Both the position numbers and the translations under genes were made by a program. Shown here piece by piece: positions 53,148-61,762 of a DNA stretch of 64,000 bases. The number at the start of each line of letters is the position of its first letter. Position 1 is the first letter of the stretch. Source of the stretch: Streptomyces sp. ADI95-17. GTDB lineage: Bacteria > Actinomycetota > Actinomycetes > Streptomycetales > Streptomycetaceae. The stretch covers positions 577,962 to 641,961 of the forward strand of contig NZ_ML123044.1 of NCBI RefSeq assembly GCF_003846175.1, in the 5' to 3' direction. The notes under the pieces are model-generated. The model ran no database searches, was not told the DNA's origin, and saw only the letters and a list, made by a program, of their open reading frames with translations.

Positions 53148-54065
53148 ATGCCCTGCGAAGCATTCGACCTCTCCCGGCTGCGGCCGGTGCTCCCCTCGCC
53201 CCTGCAGCCGGTGGAGGACGAGCGCTTCGCCCGCCATGGCGTCCGGCTGCTGCTCAAGCGTGACGATCTGATCCACCCGGATCTGCCGGGCAACAAATGG
53301 CGCAAGCTCTCCCTCAACCTGCGGGATGCCGCCGGGCGCACCGTGCTGACCTTCGGCGGTGCCTACTCCAACCATCTGCGGGCCACCGCCGCCGCCGGGC
53401 GGCTGCTCGGCTTTCCCACCGTCGGGGTGGTGCGGGGGGAGGAGCTGGCCGGCCGGCCGTTGAACCCCTCGCTCGCACAGTGCGCCGCCGACGGGATGAC
53501 CCTGCACTTCGTGGACCGTACGACCTACCGCGCGAAGGGCGATCCGGAGGTCCTGGCGGGGCTGCGACGCGTCTTCGGGGAGTGCTGTGTCATCCCGGAG
53601 GGCGGCAGCAACGCCCTGGCCGCACAGGGGTGCGCGGAGCTGGGGCGCGAGCTGCGCGGCCGGGCCGACGCGGTCGCGGTGGCCTGCGGCACCGGAGGCA
53701 CCCTCGCCGGCCTCGCGGCCGGGCTGGCGCCGGGGCAGCGCGCCCTCGGCGTTCCGGTGCTGCGCGGCGGCTTCCTGGGGGACGCGGTACGGGGGCTCCA
53801 GGAGGAGGCCTTCGGCGGTCCGGCCGGGGCATGGTCGCTGGACGAGCGCTTCCACTTCGGCGGCTACGCCCGTACGACCCCGGCGCTGCACGCCTTCGCC
53901 GACGACTTCGAGCAGCGGCACGGCCTGCCCGTCGAGCGGCTCTACGTCGCCAAGCTGCTGTACGCGCTCACCGAACTGGCCGGGGAGGGCGCGTTCGCTC
54001 CGGGAACCGCGGTCGCGGCGGTCGTGACGGGCAGCCCTCAGGGGGCGTCCGACTCCTCCCGGTAG
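53148..54065 (+). CDS. PLP-dependent D-cysteine desulfhydrase/ACC deaminase-like enzyme
   Basis: This 305-residue fold-type II enzyme has the PLP Lys in LPGNKWRKLSLNL (about 46-51), TFGGAYSNHLRATAAAG (phosphate/substrate loop) and VACGTGGTLAGLAAGL (PLP phosphate). These match ACC deaminase/D-cysteine desulfhydrase proteins. Substrate undetermined. The 3' end overlaps the convergent antiporter gene by 28 bp. Confidence 0.85.
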   Translation: MPCEAFDLSRLRPVLPSPLQPVEDERFARHGVRLLLKRDDLIHPDLPGNKWRKLSLNLRDAAGRTVLTFGGAYSNHLRATAAAGRLLGFPTVGVVRGEELAGRPLNPSLAQCAADGMTLHFVDRTTYRAKGDPEVLAGLRRVFGECCVIPEGGSNALAAQGCAELGRELRGRADAVAVACGTGGTLAGLAAGLAPGQRALGVPVLRGGFLGDAVRGLQEEAFGGPAGAWSLDERFHFGGYARTTPALHAFADDFEQRHGLPVERLYVAKLLYALTELAGEGAFAPGTAVAAVVTGSPQGASDSSR

Positions 54066-55642
54066 GCGGCCGCCTCCTCCAGGTCGAGCCGTCTGAGCAG
54101 CGTCCGCAGCATCTCGTCGTCGATCCGCCGCTCGTCCCGCAGCGTCACGAAGACCTCCCGCTCGGCGTCGATCATCTCCCTGGCCAGGCGCCGGTAGGTG
54201 TCGTCCGCCGACTCCCCGGTCACCGGATTGGCCGCGCCCAGCCGCTCCCAGACGGCGTTGCGGCGGCGTTCCAGAACGGTGCGCAGCCGGTCGGCGAGGG
54301 GGCCCGGCAGCTGGTTGCGCCGGTCGGCCAGCAGTTCCTCCAGCCGCGCCTCGGCGGCCGCCGAGGCCTCGCTCTGGGCCTGCGCCTCGGCCAGCGTCTC
54401 GGCCTTCGCGTCCCGGCCGGGGAGCTTCAGCACCCGCACCAGCAGCGGCAGGCTGAGCCCCTGGACGACCAGGGTGCCGATGACCGTGGTGAACGTCAGG
54501 AAGAGCACCAGATTGCGGGCCGGAAAGGGGCTGCCGTCGGACATGGTGAACGGGATGGAGAAGGCGATGGCGAGCGAGACGACCCCGCGCATCCCGGCCC
54601 AGCCGACGATCAGCGGCGCGGTCCAGTCGGTGTCGGGCTCGCGTTCCCTGATCCGTCTCGACAGCCACCGGGGCAGATACGTCGCCGGATAGACCCAGAC
54701 GAACCGGACCACGACGACGGCGAGGAACACGATCACCGCGTACCGGGCCGCGTCGCCGACCGCGTACGAACCGAGCCCCTTCAGTACGAAGGGCAGCTGG
54801 AGCCCGATCAGCGCGAAGACCGCGGACTCCAGGATGAACGCGACCATCTTCCAGACCGCCCCCTCCTGGAGCCGGGTCGCGAAGTCCACCTGCCACGACC
54901 GGTGCCCCAGGTAGAGCGCCACCACGACCACGGCGAGCACCCCGGAGGCGTGTACACGTTCGGCCGCCGCGTACGCCACGAAGGGGATCAGCAGCGACAG
55001 CGTGTTCTGCAGCAGCGCCTCTCTGAGGTGGGTGCGCAGCCAGTGCAGCGGCACCATCAGCGCCAGGCCGACCACCACTCCGCCGACGGCGGCCAGGAAG
55101 AACTCGCCGATCCCCGCGCCCCAGCTCATGCCCTCGCCCACGGCGGCGGCGATCGCCACCTTGTAGGCGGTGATCGCCGTGGCATCGTTCACCAGGGACT
55201 CCCCCTGCAGGACCGTCGTGACCCGGCCGGGCAGCCCGACCCGACGCGCGATCGCCGCGGCCGTGACCGCGTCCGGCGGGGCCACGACCGCGCCGAGCAC
55301 CAGCGCGGCGGTCAGTGGCAGGCCTGGCACCAGGCGGTACGCCAGCCAGCCGACCGCGACGGTCGCGAACAGGACGTAGCCGATCGAGAGCAGCGCGACC
55401 GGCCGGAGATTGGCCCGCAGATCGAGGTACGAGCTGTCGACGGCCGCCGTGTAGAGCAACGGCGGCAGCAGCAGTGGCAGCACGATGTGCGCGTCCAGGG
55501 TGTACGTGGGTACCCCCGGCAGATAGGAGGCGATCAGCCCCACCGTGACCAGCAGCAGGGGGGCCGGCACGGGGGTGCGGCGGGCGGCGCCCGCGACCGC
55601 CGCACTGGCCGCGACCAGTCCCACCAGCGGCAATACATCCAT
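54038..55642 (-). CDS. Na+/H+ antiporter (CPA1/NhaP type)
   Basis: This 534-residue protein starts at ATG 55642. It has about 12 membrane helices with CPA1 motifs (VAPPDAVTAAAI, GESLVNDATAI with ion-binding Asp ~155, SLAIAFSIPF). It has a hydrophilic C-terminal domain of ~130 residues (AKAETLAEAQAQSEASAAAEARLEELL, coiled-coil-like). It exchanges cytosolic Na+ or K+ for protons. The last 28 bp overlap the PLP enzyme gene. Confidence 0.92.
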   Translation of the reverse strand: MDVLPLVGLVAASAAVAGAARRTPVPAPLLLVTVGLIASYLPGVPTYTLDAHIVLPLLLPPLLYTAAVDSSYLDLRANLRPVALLSIGYVLFATVAVGWLAYRLVPGLPLTAALVLGAVVAPPDAVTAAAIARRVGLPGRVTTVLQGESLVNDATAITAYKVAIAAAVGEGMSWGAGIGEFFLAAVGGVVVGLALMVPLHWLRTHLREALLQNTLSLLIPFVAYAAAERVHASGVLAVVVVALYLGHRSWQVDFATRLQEGAVWKMVAFILESAVFALIGLQLPFVLKGLGSYAVGDAARYAVIVFLAVVVVRFVWVYPATYLPRWLSRRIREREPDTDWTAPLIVGWAGMRGVVSLAIAFSIPFTMSDGSPFPARNLVLFLTFTTVIGTLVVQGLSLPLLVRVLKLPGRDAKAETLAEAQAQSEASAAAEARLEELLADRRNQLPGPLADRLRTVLERRRNAVWERLGAANPVTGESADDTYRRLAREMIDAEREVFVTLRDERRIDDEMLRTLLRRLDLEEAAAYREESDAP

Positions 55643-55699
55643 TCCACGGTCCTCGCATCCGCAATTCACGGGCCACGTATCCGTCGTAACCTGACAATC

Positions 55700-55960
55700 A
55701 TGAGTGACTGCCCTCACGTGTCCGCACTGCCGCGCCCCGAACCGGTCCCGCTGAACGTGACCTGTCCGGGCTGCCTGGCCGCGGGCACCCACCCCGTGCA
55801 GCTGCGGCTCTGCCTGGTCTGCGGCAATGTCGGCTGCTGCGATTCGTCACCCCTCCAGCACGCCACGGAACACTTCAAGGAGACCGGTCACCCGGTGATG
55901 CGGAGCTTCGAACCGGGCGAAAGCTGGCGCTGGTGCTTCGAGGACGGTTCGATCGTCTGA
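55700..55960 (+). CDS. UBP-type zinc-finger protein
   Basis: This 86-residue protein contains CPH, CPGCLAAGTHPVQLRLCLVCGNVGCCDSSPLQHATEHFKETGH: the Cys/His spacing of a UBP-type zinc finger. This family appears in bacteria as small stand-alone proteins. No ubiquitin is involved; the role is unknown. It is divergent from the antiporter across 57 bp. Confidence 0.92.
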   Translation: MSDCPHVSALPRPEPVPLNVTCPGCLAAGTHPVQLRLCLVCGNVGCCDSSPLQHATEHFKETGHPVMRSFEPGESWRWCFEDGSIV

Positions 55961-56190
55961 CGTCTGGGTACGTCAAACCGGCGCCGGTTGTTCGTAATTG
56001 ACCGCCGTAGACCTCTAGCCACTGTGTGTACTCATGGGCTTACCATGAGTGACAGCCATGGGCTGGGGCTCTGGCGACACGGCATCATGGGTCGCGATAG
56101 CGTCGCGGACCAGAACCGAAGACGTACCACATGGCTCCGGGGCACCCTTCCCGGATCCTCGAAAGAGTTTGTGCCACCTTGGAGGTGAGG
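55961..56190. promoter_or_regulatory. upstream region of ushX-sigH with BldD-like box
   Basis: Contains ACTCATGG-GCTTA-CCATGAGT (56030-56050). On the minus strand, 56039-56053 reads GTCACTCATGGTAAG, matching nine of ten defined positions of the BldD consensus NTNACNC(A/T)GNGTNAN. In S. coelicolor sigH is a known BldD target. GGAGGTGAGG (56181-56190) is the ushX ribosome-binding site. Confidence 0.6.
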
Positions 56191-56604
56191 GTGTCCCAGA
56201 TCGCAGGCGAGCCCGGGAATCAGGACTTCGTAGAGGTCCGGCTGCCCGCTGCGGGTGCCTACCTGTCGGTGCTGCGTACGGCCACGGCCGGTCTCGCAGC
56301 GCGCTTGGACTTCACTCTCGACGAGATCGAGGATCTTCGCATCGCGGTCGACGAGGCCTGCGCGATCCTGCTTCAGCAGGCCGTGCCGGGCTCCGTCCTC
56401 AGCTGCGTCTTCCGGCTCGTCGAGGATTCCCTTGAGGTGACGGTGGCCGCCCCTACGACGGACGGCCGGGCGCCGGAGCGCGACACCTTCGCCTGGACGG
56501 TGCTCTCCGCACTGGCCGGCAAGGTCGACTCCTCGGTGGCCGACGACCGTACGGTCAGCATCAGCCTCTACAAACAGCGCGGCGCGGGACCCGGGCCGGC
56601 GTGA
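56191..56604 (+). CDS. ushX: Anti-sigma factor for SigH (UshX/RshA-type kinase)
   Basis: This 137-residue GHKL-fold anti-sigma kinase starts at GTG 56191 (MSQIAGEPGN) with a strong ribosome-binding site. N-box Glu/Asn region EDLRIAVDEACAILL (about 46-60) is present. The G1 glycine loop is degenerate, as usual in the UshX/PrsH branch. It overlaps sigH by 4 bp (GTGA) and should hold SigH inactive until stress. Upstream residues from 56131 read as non-coding. Confidence 0.9.
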   Translation: MSQIAGEPGNQDFVEVRLPAAGAYLSVLRTATAGLAARLDFTLDEIEDLRIAVDEACAILLQQAVPGSVLSCVFRLVEDSLEVTVAAPTTDGRAPERDTFAWTVLSALAGKVDSSVADDRTVSISLYKQRGAGPGPA

Positions 56605-57554
56605 GCAACGGGAACGGGGACGGTCCTGTGCGGGACGAGACGATGCGACCAGGGGTGGTGCGCGCAGCAGGCATCCCGGAACAGCAGGCCCTGCCCCATC
56701 CGGTGGACGGGGCGGACGGGCCGGTGGGCCGTACGGTCGCGGTGGAGCAGTCGCAGGCGGAGCGGGCAGGCCAGATGAGCGAGCACGGGCACCACGATCC
56801 ACACGACCGCAGCGGGGCGCGGGCGCTGTTCATCGAACTGCGCGCGCTTCCCGACGGGTCGCCCGAGAAGGCGGAGCTGCGCAATCGGCTGGTGCGGATG
56901 CATCTGCCGCTCGTGGAGCACCTGGCCCGCCGGTTCCGCAACCGCGGCGAGCCGCTGGACGACCTGACCCAGGTCGCAACGATCGGCCTGATCAAGTCGG
57001 TGGACCGGTTCGACCCGGACCGCGGCGTGGAGTTCTCGACGTACGCGACCCCCACGGTCGTGGGCGAGATCAAGCGCCACTTCCGCGACAAGGGCTGGGC
57101 GGTCCGGGTGCCGCGCCGGCTTCAGGAGCTGCGGCTCTCGCTGACCACGGCGACCGCCGAGCTGTCCCAGCAGCACGGCCGCTCGCCGACGGTCCACGAG
57201 CTGGCGGAGCGGCTGGGCATCTCCGAGGAAGAGGTCCTGGAGGGCCTGGAATCGGCCAATGCGTACAGCACGCTCTCGCTGGACGTGCCGGACACGGACG
57301 ACGAGTCCCCCGCGGTCGCGGACACGCTGGGTTCCGAGGACGAGGCGCTGGAGGGCGTCGAGTACCGGGAGTCACTCAAGCCGCTGCTGGAGGATCTGCC
57401 GCCGCGCGAGAAGCGGATTCTGCTGCTTCGTTTCTTCGGCAACATGACCCAGTCGCAGATCGCACAGGAGGTCGGCATCTCGCAGATGCACGTCTCGCGG
57501 CTGCTGGCCCGCACGCTGGCGCAGCTGCGCGAGCGGCTGCTCGTCGAGGAGTAG
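56601..57554 (+). CDS. sigH: Stress/developmental sigma factor SigH (SigB/F family)
   Basis: This 317-residue sigma factor has an N-terminal variable extension of ~70 residues. Region 2 follows (VRMHLPLVEHLARRFRNRGEPLDDLTQVATIGLIKSVDRF, about 97-136), then region 3 (VPRRLQELRLSL) and region 4 HTH (MTQSQIAQEVGISQMHVSRLLARTL, about 286-310). The GTG start is coupled to ushX. An internal start at MSEHGHHD (residue ~59) could give a shorter form, as known for S. coelicolor SigH isoforms. It directs stress and differentiation genes. Confidence 0.93.
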   Translation: MSNGNGDGPVRDETMRPGVVRAAGIPEQQALPHPVDGADGPVGRTVAVEQSQAERAGQMSEHGHHDPHDRSGARALFIELRALPDGSPEKAELRNRLVRMHLPLVEHLARRFRNRGEPLDDLTQVATIGLIKSVDRFDPDRGVEFSTYATPTVVGEIKRHFRDKGWAVRVPRRLQELRLSLTTATAELSQQHGRSPTVHELAERLGISEEEVLEGLESANAYSTLSLDVPDTDDESPAVADTLGSEDEALEGVEYRESLKPLLEDLPPREKRILLLRFFGNMTQSQIAQEVGISQMHVSRLLARTLAQLRERLLVEE

Positions 57555-57613
57555 CCGAGGAGCGGGAGCGGCCGCTCGCGGCGCCGCCCCGTCCGCGCAC
57601 CACGCCCGTCGGC

Positions 57614-58069
57614 TCAGCTTTCCGGCGTGGTGCCCGGCCGGCGGATGCCGAGTGCCTCGACCGTCGTCGGCCTGACCAGCTGGTACAGCGCCGTCAGGGT
57701 CACCGCGGCGAGCACGATCCCGGCCGGGATCAGCACGCCCTGCGACCTCAGCAGCGTCCACGCCACCGGGAGCGCGATGATCTGCGTGATGAGCGCGGGG
57801 CCGCGGCTCCAGCTGCGCCGCCGCAGCAGACCGCGGGCGGCGGCCAGCGGGATCGCGGCGAGCGCGATCAGCGTCAGCCCGCCCATCTCCGCCTGCTGGG
57901 GGCTCTCGGGGTGCCCGAGCAGACCCATCACCAGCATGTAGATCCCGCCGATGGCGAGCGCCGCCCCTTCCAGGGCGGTGAGTCCGGCAACGAGAGTGAT
58001 CCTGCTCGGCTTCGCCGGTTCGAGCCTCGGCGCGGGCGACGAGTCGGGCGTGTTCTGCTGAGTACTCAC
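57614..58069 (-). CDS. Small integral membrane protein
   Basis: This 151-residue protein has four predicted membrane helices (TALEGAALAIGGIYMLVMGL, LTLIALAAIPLAAA, ALITQIIALPVAWTLL, IPAGIVLAAVTLTALYQLV). Location between sigH and the diacylglycerol kinase matches the syntenic Streptomyces gene of unknown function. Confidence 0.88.
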   Translation of the reverse strand: MSTQQNTPDSSPAPRLEPAKPSRITLVAGLTALEGAALAIGGIYMLVMGLLGHPESPQQAEMGGLTLIALAAIPLAAARGLLRRRSWSRGPALITQIIALPVAWTLLRSQGVLIPAGIVLAAVTLTALYQLVRPTTVEALGIRRPGTTPES

Positions 58070-58199
58070 CCTTGCAGGTTGGCATCCCGGCGCCGCGAAA
58101 GTGAAGCCGGGGTCGGAATCGGCAGTGGACCGTCACCGTGCGTAAAGGTCATGGGGCGGGACTTCAGAGTGATACCGCGCGGTAGGTAGTCTGGCGGTC

Positions 58200-59168
58200 A
58201 TGCGCGCACTCCTCGTGGTCAATCCAGCTGCTACCACCACCAGTGCGCGGACCCGTGACGTGCTCATCCATGCGCTGGCCAGCGAGATGAAGCTGGAGGC
58301 CGTGACCACGGAATACCGCGGCCACGCCCGGGACCTGGGGCGGCGGGCCGCGGACTCCGACGACATCGATCTGGTGGTCGCGCTGGGCGGCGACGGCACG
58401 GTCAACGAGGTCGTCAACGGTCTGCTCCACAACGGCCCCGATCCGGACAGCCTGCCGAGCCTCGCCGTGGTTCCCGGTGGCTCCACCAATGTGTTCGCGC
58501 GCGCCCTGGGGCTGCCCAACGACGCGGTGGAGGCGACCGGCGCGATCCTGGACGCACTCGCCAACCGGACCGAACGCACGGTCGGCCTCGGACTCGCGGC
58601 CGGCACCCCCGGCACCGAGGACGAGTCTGTCCCGGAGCGCTGGTTCACCTTCTGCGCCGGACTCGGATTCGACGCGGGCGTGGTCGGCCGGGTCGAACAG
58701 CAACGCGAACGCGGAAAGCGCTCGACGCACGCCCTTTATGTACGTCAGGTGGTCCGGCAGTTCATCGACGAGCCGCACCGCAGGCATGGCGTGATGACAT
58801 TGGAAACCCCGGGGCAGGATCCGGTCACCGATCTGGCACTGTCCATAATTTCCAACACCGCCCCCTGGTCCTACCTGGGCAATCGCCCGTTGTACGCGTC
58901 CCCGAAGGCCACTTTCGACACCGGGCTGGACGTGCTCGGACTGAAGCGGCTCTCCACTCCGGCGGTCGCCCGGTACGGCACCCAGCTGCTCACTTCGAGC
59001 CCGGAGAAGGGCCCGTCCGGCAAGCACGCCGTTTCACTTCACGACCTCACGGACTTCACCTTGCATTCAAAGGTTCCGCTGCCCTTCCAGATGGACGGCG
59101 ACCACCTGGGAGTGCGCACAAGTGTGACGTTCACAGGCGTACGCCGTGCACTGCGTGTGATTGTGTGA
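58200..59168 (+). CDS. Diacylglycerol kinase-family lipid kinase
   Basis: This 322-residue protein opens LLVVNPAATTTSARTRD. It has the ATP-binding ALGGDGTVNEVVNGL (about 61-75) and GGSTNVFARALGLPND (about 95-110), and the C-terminal YLGNRPLYASPKATFDTGLDVL. It phosphorylates diacylglycerol or a related lipid for phospholipid recycling, at the inner membrane face. Confidence 0.92.
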   Translation: MRALLVVNPAATTTSARTRDVLIHALASEMKLEAVTTEYRGHARDLGRRAADSDDIDLVVALGGDGTVNEVVNGLLHNGPDPDSLPSLAVVPGGSTNVFARALGLPNDAVEATGAILDALANRTERTVGLGLAAGTPGTEDESVPERWFTFCAGLGFDAGVVGRVEQQRERGKRSTHALYVRQVVRQFIDEPHRRHGVMTLETPGQDPVTDLALSIISNTAPWSYLGNRPLYASPKATFDTGLDVLGLKRLSTPAVARYGTQLLTSSPEKGPSGKHAVSLHDLTDFTLHSKVPLPFQMDGDHLGVRTSVTFTGVRRALRVIV

Positions 59169-59487
59169 GTGGAAGGGACCAAAGTCCTTTAACTCGAACG
59201 TTTGGACTGGGCTCCACCCCATAGAAGTACGGCTGTGACCTAGTCGACACCGAGGAATCAAAAAAAAGTTTCCAGAAGGGGTTGTATCCGCCGCTGAGGT
59301 TTGCGAATCTCTACATGGCGATCGGGACGGCCCGCAACACCGGCCTCCACTGAGAGCCAGAACCCCTCCTCACTTCACAGGACCACAACCAGTTCATCTG
59401 GGCGTCGGCCCGTCAGCTGCGGGGGGATTCGTGAAAGCGTTCACATTCACAAGCAACAGTATGTAATACCAAGGAGAGGTAGCAGCC
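59169..59487. promoter_or_regulatory. long upstream region of wblE
   Basis: This 319-bp non-coding leader has an A8 tract (about 59260-59267) and GGTTTGCGAATCTCTACAT near 59297-59315, a possible extended -10 area. It also has a Shine-Dalgarno GGAGAGG (59472-59478). WblE promoters in Streptomyces are complex and long. I recognise no small gene within it. Confidence 0.45.
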
Positions 59488-59745
59488 ATGGACTGGCGTC
59501 ACAACGCCGTTTGTCGTGAGGAAGACCCCGAGCTGTTCTTCCCCATCGGCAACACCGGTCCTGCGCTGCTGCAGATCGAGGAAGCCAAGGCCGTCTGCCG
59601 TCGCTGCCCCGTCATGGAGCAGTGCCTGCAGTGGGCGCTCGAGTCCGGCCAGGACTCCGGCGTCTGGGGTGGCCTCAGCGAGGACGAGCGCCGCGCGATG
59701 AAGCGCCGTGCCGCTCGCAACCGGGCGCGTAACGCCAGCGCCTGA
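59488..59745 (+). CDS. wblE: WhiB-like regulator WblE
   Basis: This 85-residue WhiB-family iron-sulfur protein has four cysteines (Cys9, 37, 40, 46) binding [4Fe-4S], the GVWGG turn (about 58-62) and the basic C-terminal helix (RRAMKRRAARNRARN) for DNA contact. The size and sequence match WblE (actinobacterial WhiB1-like, essential in mycobacteria), acting with the housekeeping sigma factor. Confidence 0.95.
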   Translation: MDWRHNAVCREEDPELFFPIGNTGPALLQIEEAKAVCRRCPVMEQCLQWALESGQDSGVWGGLSEDERRAMKRRAARNRARNASA

Positions 59746-59850
59746 CCGACGCCACCGCTACGAGCCTCAGCCAGGCGGCGCGTACAGAGCGTACGCACAA
59801 CCCCGCCCCCCGAGTCGCAGCGCGCAGTACCCCCGAAGCGCATGTATGAC

Positions 59851-59889
59851 CAGTGAGCCCGGACCGTGAACAACGGTCCGGGCTCACTG
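59851..59889. terminator. hairpin terminator between wblE and histidine kinase
   Basis: A perfect 17-bp stem (59851-59867 with 59873-59889) and GAACA loop. It serves both the convergent wblE and kinase genes. Confidence 0.85.
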
Positions 59890-59931
59890 CCGTGTCCGGG
59901 GTGCCCCGCCCGTACCGGTAGGCGGACGGGC

Positions 59932-61398
59932 CTACTTCTCGGACCGGACCGGAATGTCGAGCACGACCTGGGTGCCGCGCTCGGGGGCCGGGACCATGCC
60001 GAAGGTCCCGCCCAACTCGCCCTCCACCAGCGTCCTGACGATCTGGAGCCCCAGATTGCCGGCGCGCTGCGGGTCGAAGCCCTCCGGCAGACCGCATCCG
60101 TCGTCCTGGACCGTGATCAGCAGCCGCGTCCCGGCGGAGGAACCGCCGCGCACCGCGGACACCTCGACGGTGCCGGACTCGGCGAGAGTGAAGGCGTGCT
60201 CCAGGGCGTTCTGCAGAACCTCCGTGAGCACCATCGCCAGCGGAGTGGCCACTTCGGCGTCGAGGATGCCGAAGCGTCCCGTCCGGCGACAGGTGACCTT
60301 GCCCGGCGAGATCTCGGCGACCATCGCGATGACGCGGTCGGCGATCTCGTCGAACTCCACCCGCTCGTCCAGATTCTGGGACAGCGTCTCATGGACGATG
60401 GCGATCGAACCGACGCGCCGTACCGCCTCGTTGAGCGCCTCGCGGCCGCGCACCGAGTCCATCCGCCGGGCCTGGAGCCGCAACAGGGCGGCAACGGTCT
60501 GGAGGTTGTTCTTCACCCGGTGGTGGATCTCCCGGATGGTGGCGTCCTTGGTGATCAACTCGCGTTCGCGGCGGCGGAGTTCGGTGACGTCACGGAGCAG
60601 GACCAGGGAGCCGATGCGCACCCCCTTGGGCTTGAGCGGGATCGCCCGGAGCTGGATCACCCCGCCCGCGCACTCGACTTCGAACTCCCGGGGCGCGTAG
60701 CCGCTCGCCAGTTTCTCCAGGGCCTCGTCCACCGGGCCCCGGGAGGGGGCCAGTTCGGCGGTGATGCCGCCCAGGTGCTGGCCGACCAGATCGGAGGCGA
60801 GGCCGAGGCGGTGGTAGGCGGAGAGGCCGTTGGGGCTGGCGTACTGCACGACCCCATCGGCGTCGAGCCTGATCAGCCCGTCGCCGACGCGCGGCGAGGC
60901 GTCCATGTCGACCTGCTGGCCGGGGAAGGGGAAGGACCCCGCGGCGATCATCTGGGCCAGGTCGGAGGCAGACTGGAGGTAGGTGAGCTCCAGCCGGGAC
61001 GGGGTGCGGACGGTGAGCAGGTTGGTGTTGCGGGCGATCACCCCGAGGACCCGGCCCTCCCTGCGTACGGGGATCGACTCGACCCGTACCGGCACCTCCT
61101 CGCGCCACTCCGGGTCGCCCTCGCGCACGATCCGGCCCTCGTCCAGCGCCGCGTCCAGCAGCGGGCGGCGGCCTCGCGGCACCAGGTGTCCGACCATGTC
61201 GTCCTGGTAGGAGGTGGGGCCGGTGTTCGGGCGCATCTGGGCCACCGACACATAGCGGGTGCCGTCGCGGGTGGGTACCCAGAGCACGAGGTCGGCGAAG
61301 GACAGGTCGGAGAGCAGTTGCCACTCCGAGACCAGCAGGTGCAGCCACTCCAGGTCGGTGTCACCGAGGGCTGTGTGCTGGCGGACGAGGTCGTTCAT
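59932..61398 (-). CDS. PdtaS-like sensor histidine kinase (HisKA_2)
   Basis: This 488-residue soluble kinase starts near ATG 61398 (or GTG 61407; the ribosome-binding site is poor). N-terminal ~150 residues form a GAF-like domain (FADLVLWVPTRDGTRYVSVAQ). A PAS domain follows at ~165-290. The HisKA_2 phosphoacceptor is IREIHHRVKNNLQTVAALLRL (His about 304) and the HWE/HATPase domain includes EVLQNALEHAF and DDGCGLPEG. It resembles mycobacterial PdtaS. It would phosphorylate an ANTAR-type response regulator not present in the window. Confidence 0.9.
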   Translation of the reverse strand: MNDLVRQHTALGDTDLEWLHLLVSEWQLLSDLSFADLVLWVPTRDGTRYVSVAQMRPNTGPTSYQDDMVGHLVPRGRRPLLDAALDEGRIVREGDPEWREEVPVRVESIPVRREGRVLGVIARNTNLLTVRTPSRLELTYLQSASDLAQMIAAGSFPFPGQQVDMDASPRVGDGLIRLDADGVVQYASPNGLSAYHRLGLASDLVGQHLGGITAELAPSRGPVDEALEKLASGYAPREFEVECAGGVIQLRAIPLKPKGVRIGSLVLLRDVTELRRRERELITKDATIREIHHRVKNNLQTVAALLRLQARRMDSVRGREALNEAVRRVGSIAIVHETLSQNLDERVEFDEIADRVIAMVAEISPGKVTCRRTGRFGILDAEVATPLAMVLTEVLQNALEHAFTLAESGTVEVSAVRGGSSAGTRLLITVQDDGCGLPEGFDPQRAGNLGLQIVRTLVEGELGGTFGMVPAPERGTQVVLDIPVRSEK

Positions 61399-61762
61399 GG
61401 AGGGCACGTGTGCGAGCGTACCCGCGGACGGGCAATGGCTCCGAACCGAACGACCGGACCGTACGTGCAAGGAAGAAGGTATGGAGTGCGGAAAATTATG
61501 GCGCTCCGACGGATGGACACGGGCGAATGGTCTAGTCCACAATGCTGAAGACAGAGCTTCCGCTCTCCCCGCACAGGAGGGCGGATCGAGGTACCGCGCT
61601 CTCTGCCCTGACCGCGTCGGTACCTCTCCCCCGGCCGGGGGCACCGCACACCGCCGGCCGGACCGACCGGCCGTGACGGCCGGTCTTACTCCGGGCTGCG
61701 GTGCCGGACGGGCTGAGGGTCCCGTCCCGGCGCCGTGGCCCGCGGGTGTTCCCGGGGGCCGT
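61399..61762. promoter_or_regulatory. kinase upstream region with DasR-like site
   Basis: 364 bp without a gene. At 61528-61539, TGGTCTAGTCCA differs by one base from the DasR operator core TGGTCTAGACCA, about 130 bp upstream of the kinase. An inverted repeat GAGGTACC/GGTACCTC (61588-61595 and 61618-61625) lies nearer the SIS-gene 3' end. No RNA gene recognised. Confidence 0.5.

Noticed and set aside
52539..55697. 1052-codon minus-strand frame
   Set aside because: Shadow of the antiporter, PLP enzyme and amidase genes; no start signal or domain.
61395..61649. 84-codon minus-strand frame upstream of the kinase
   Set aside because: No ribosome-binding site, basic low-complexity composition, overlaps the regulatory region and DasR-like site.
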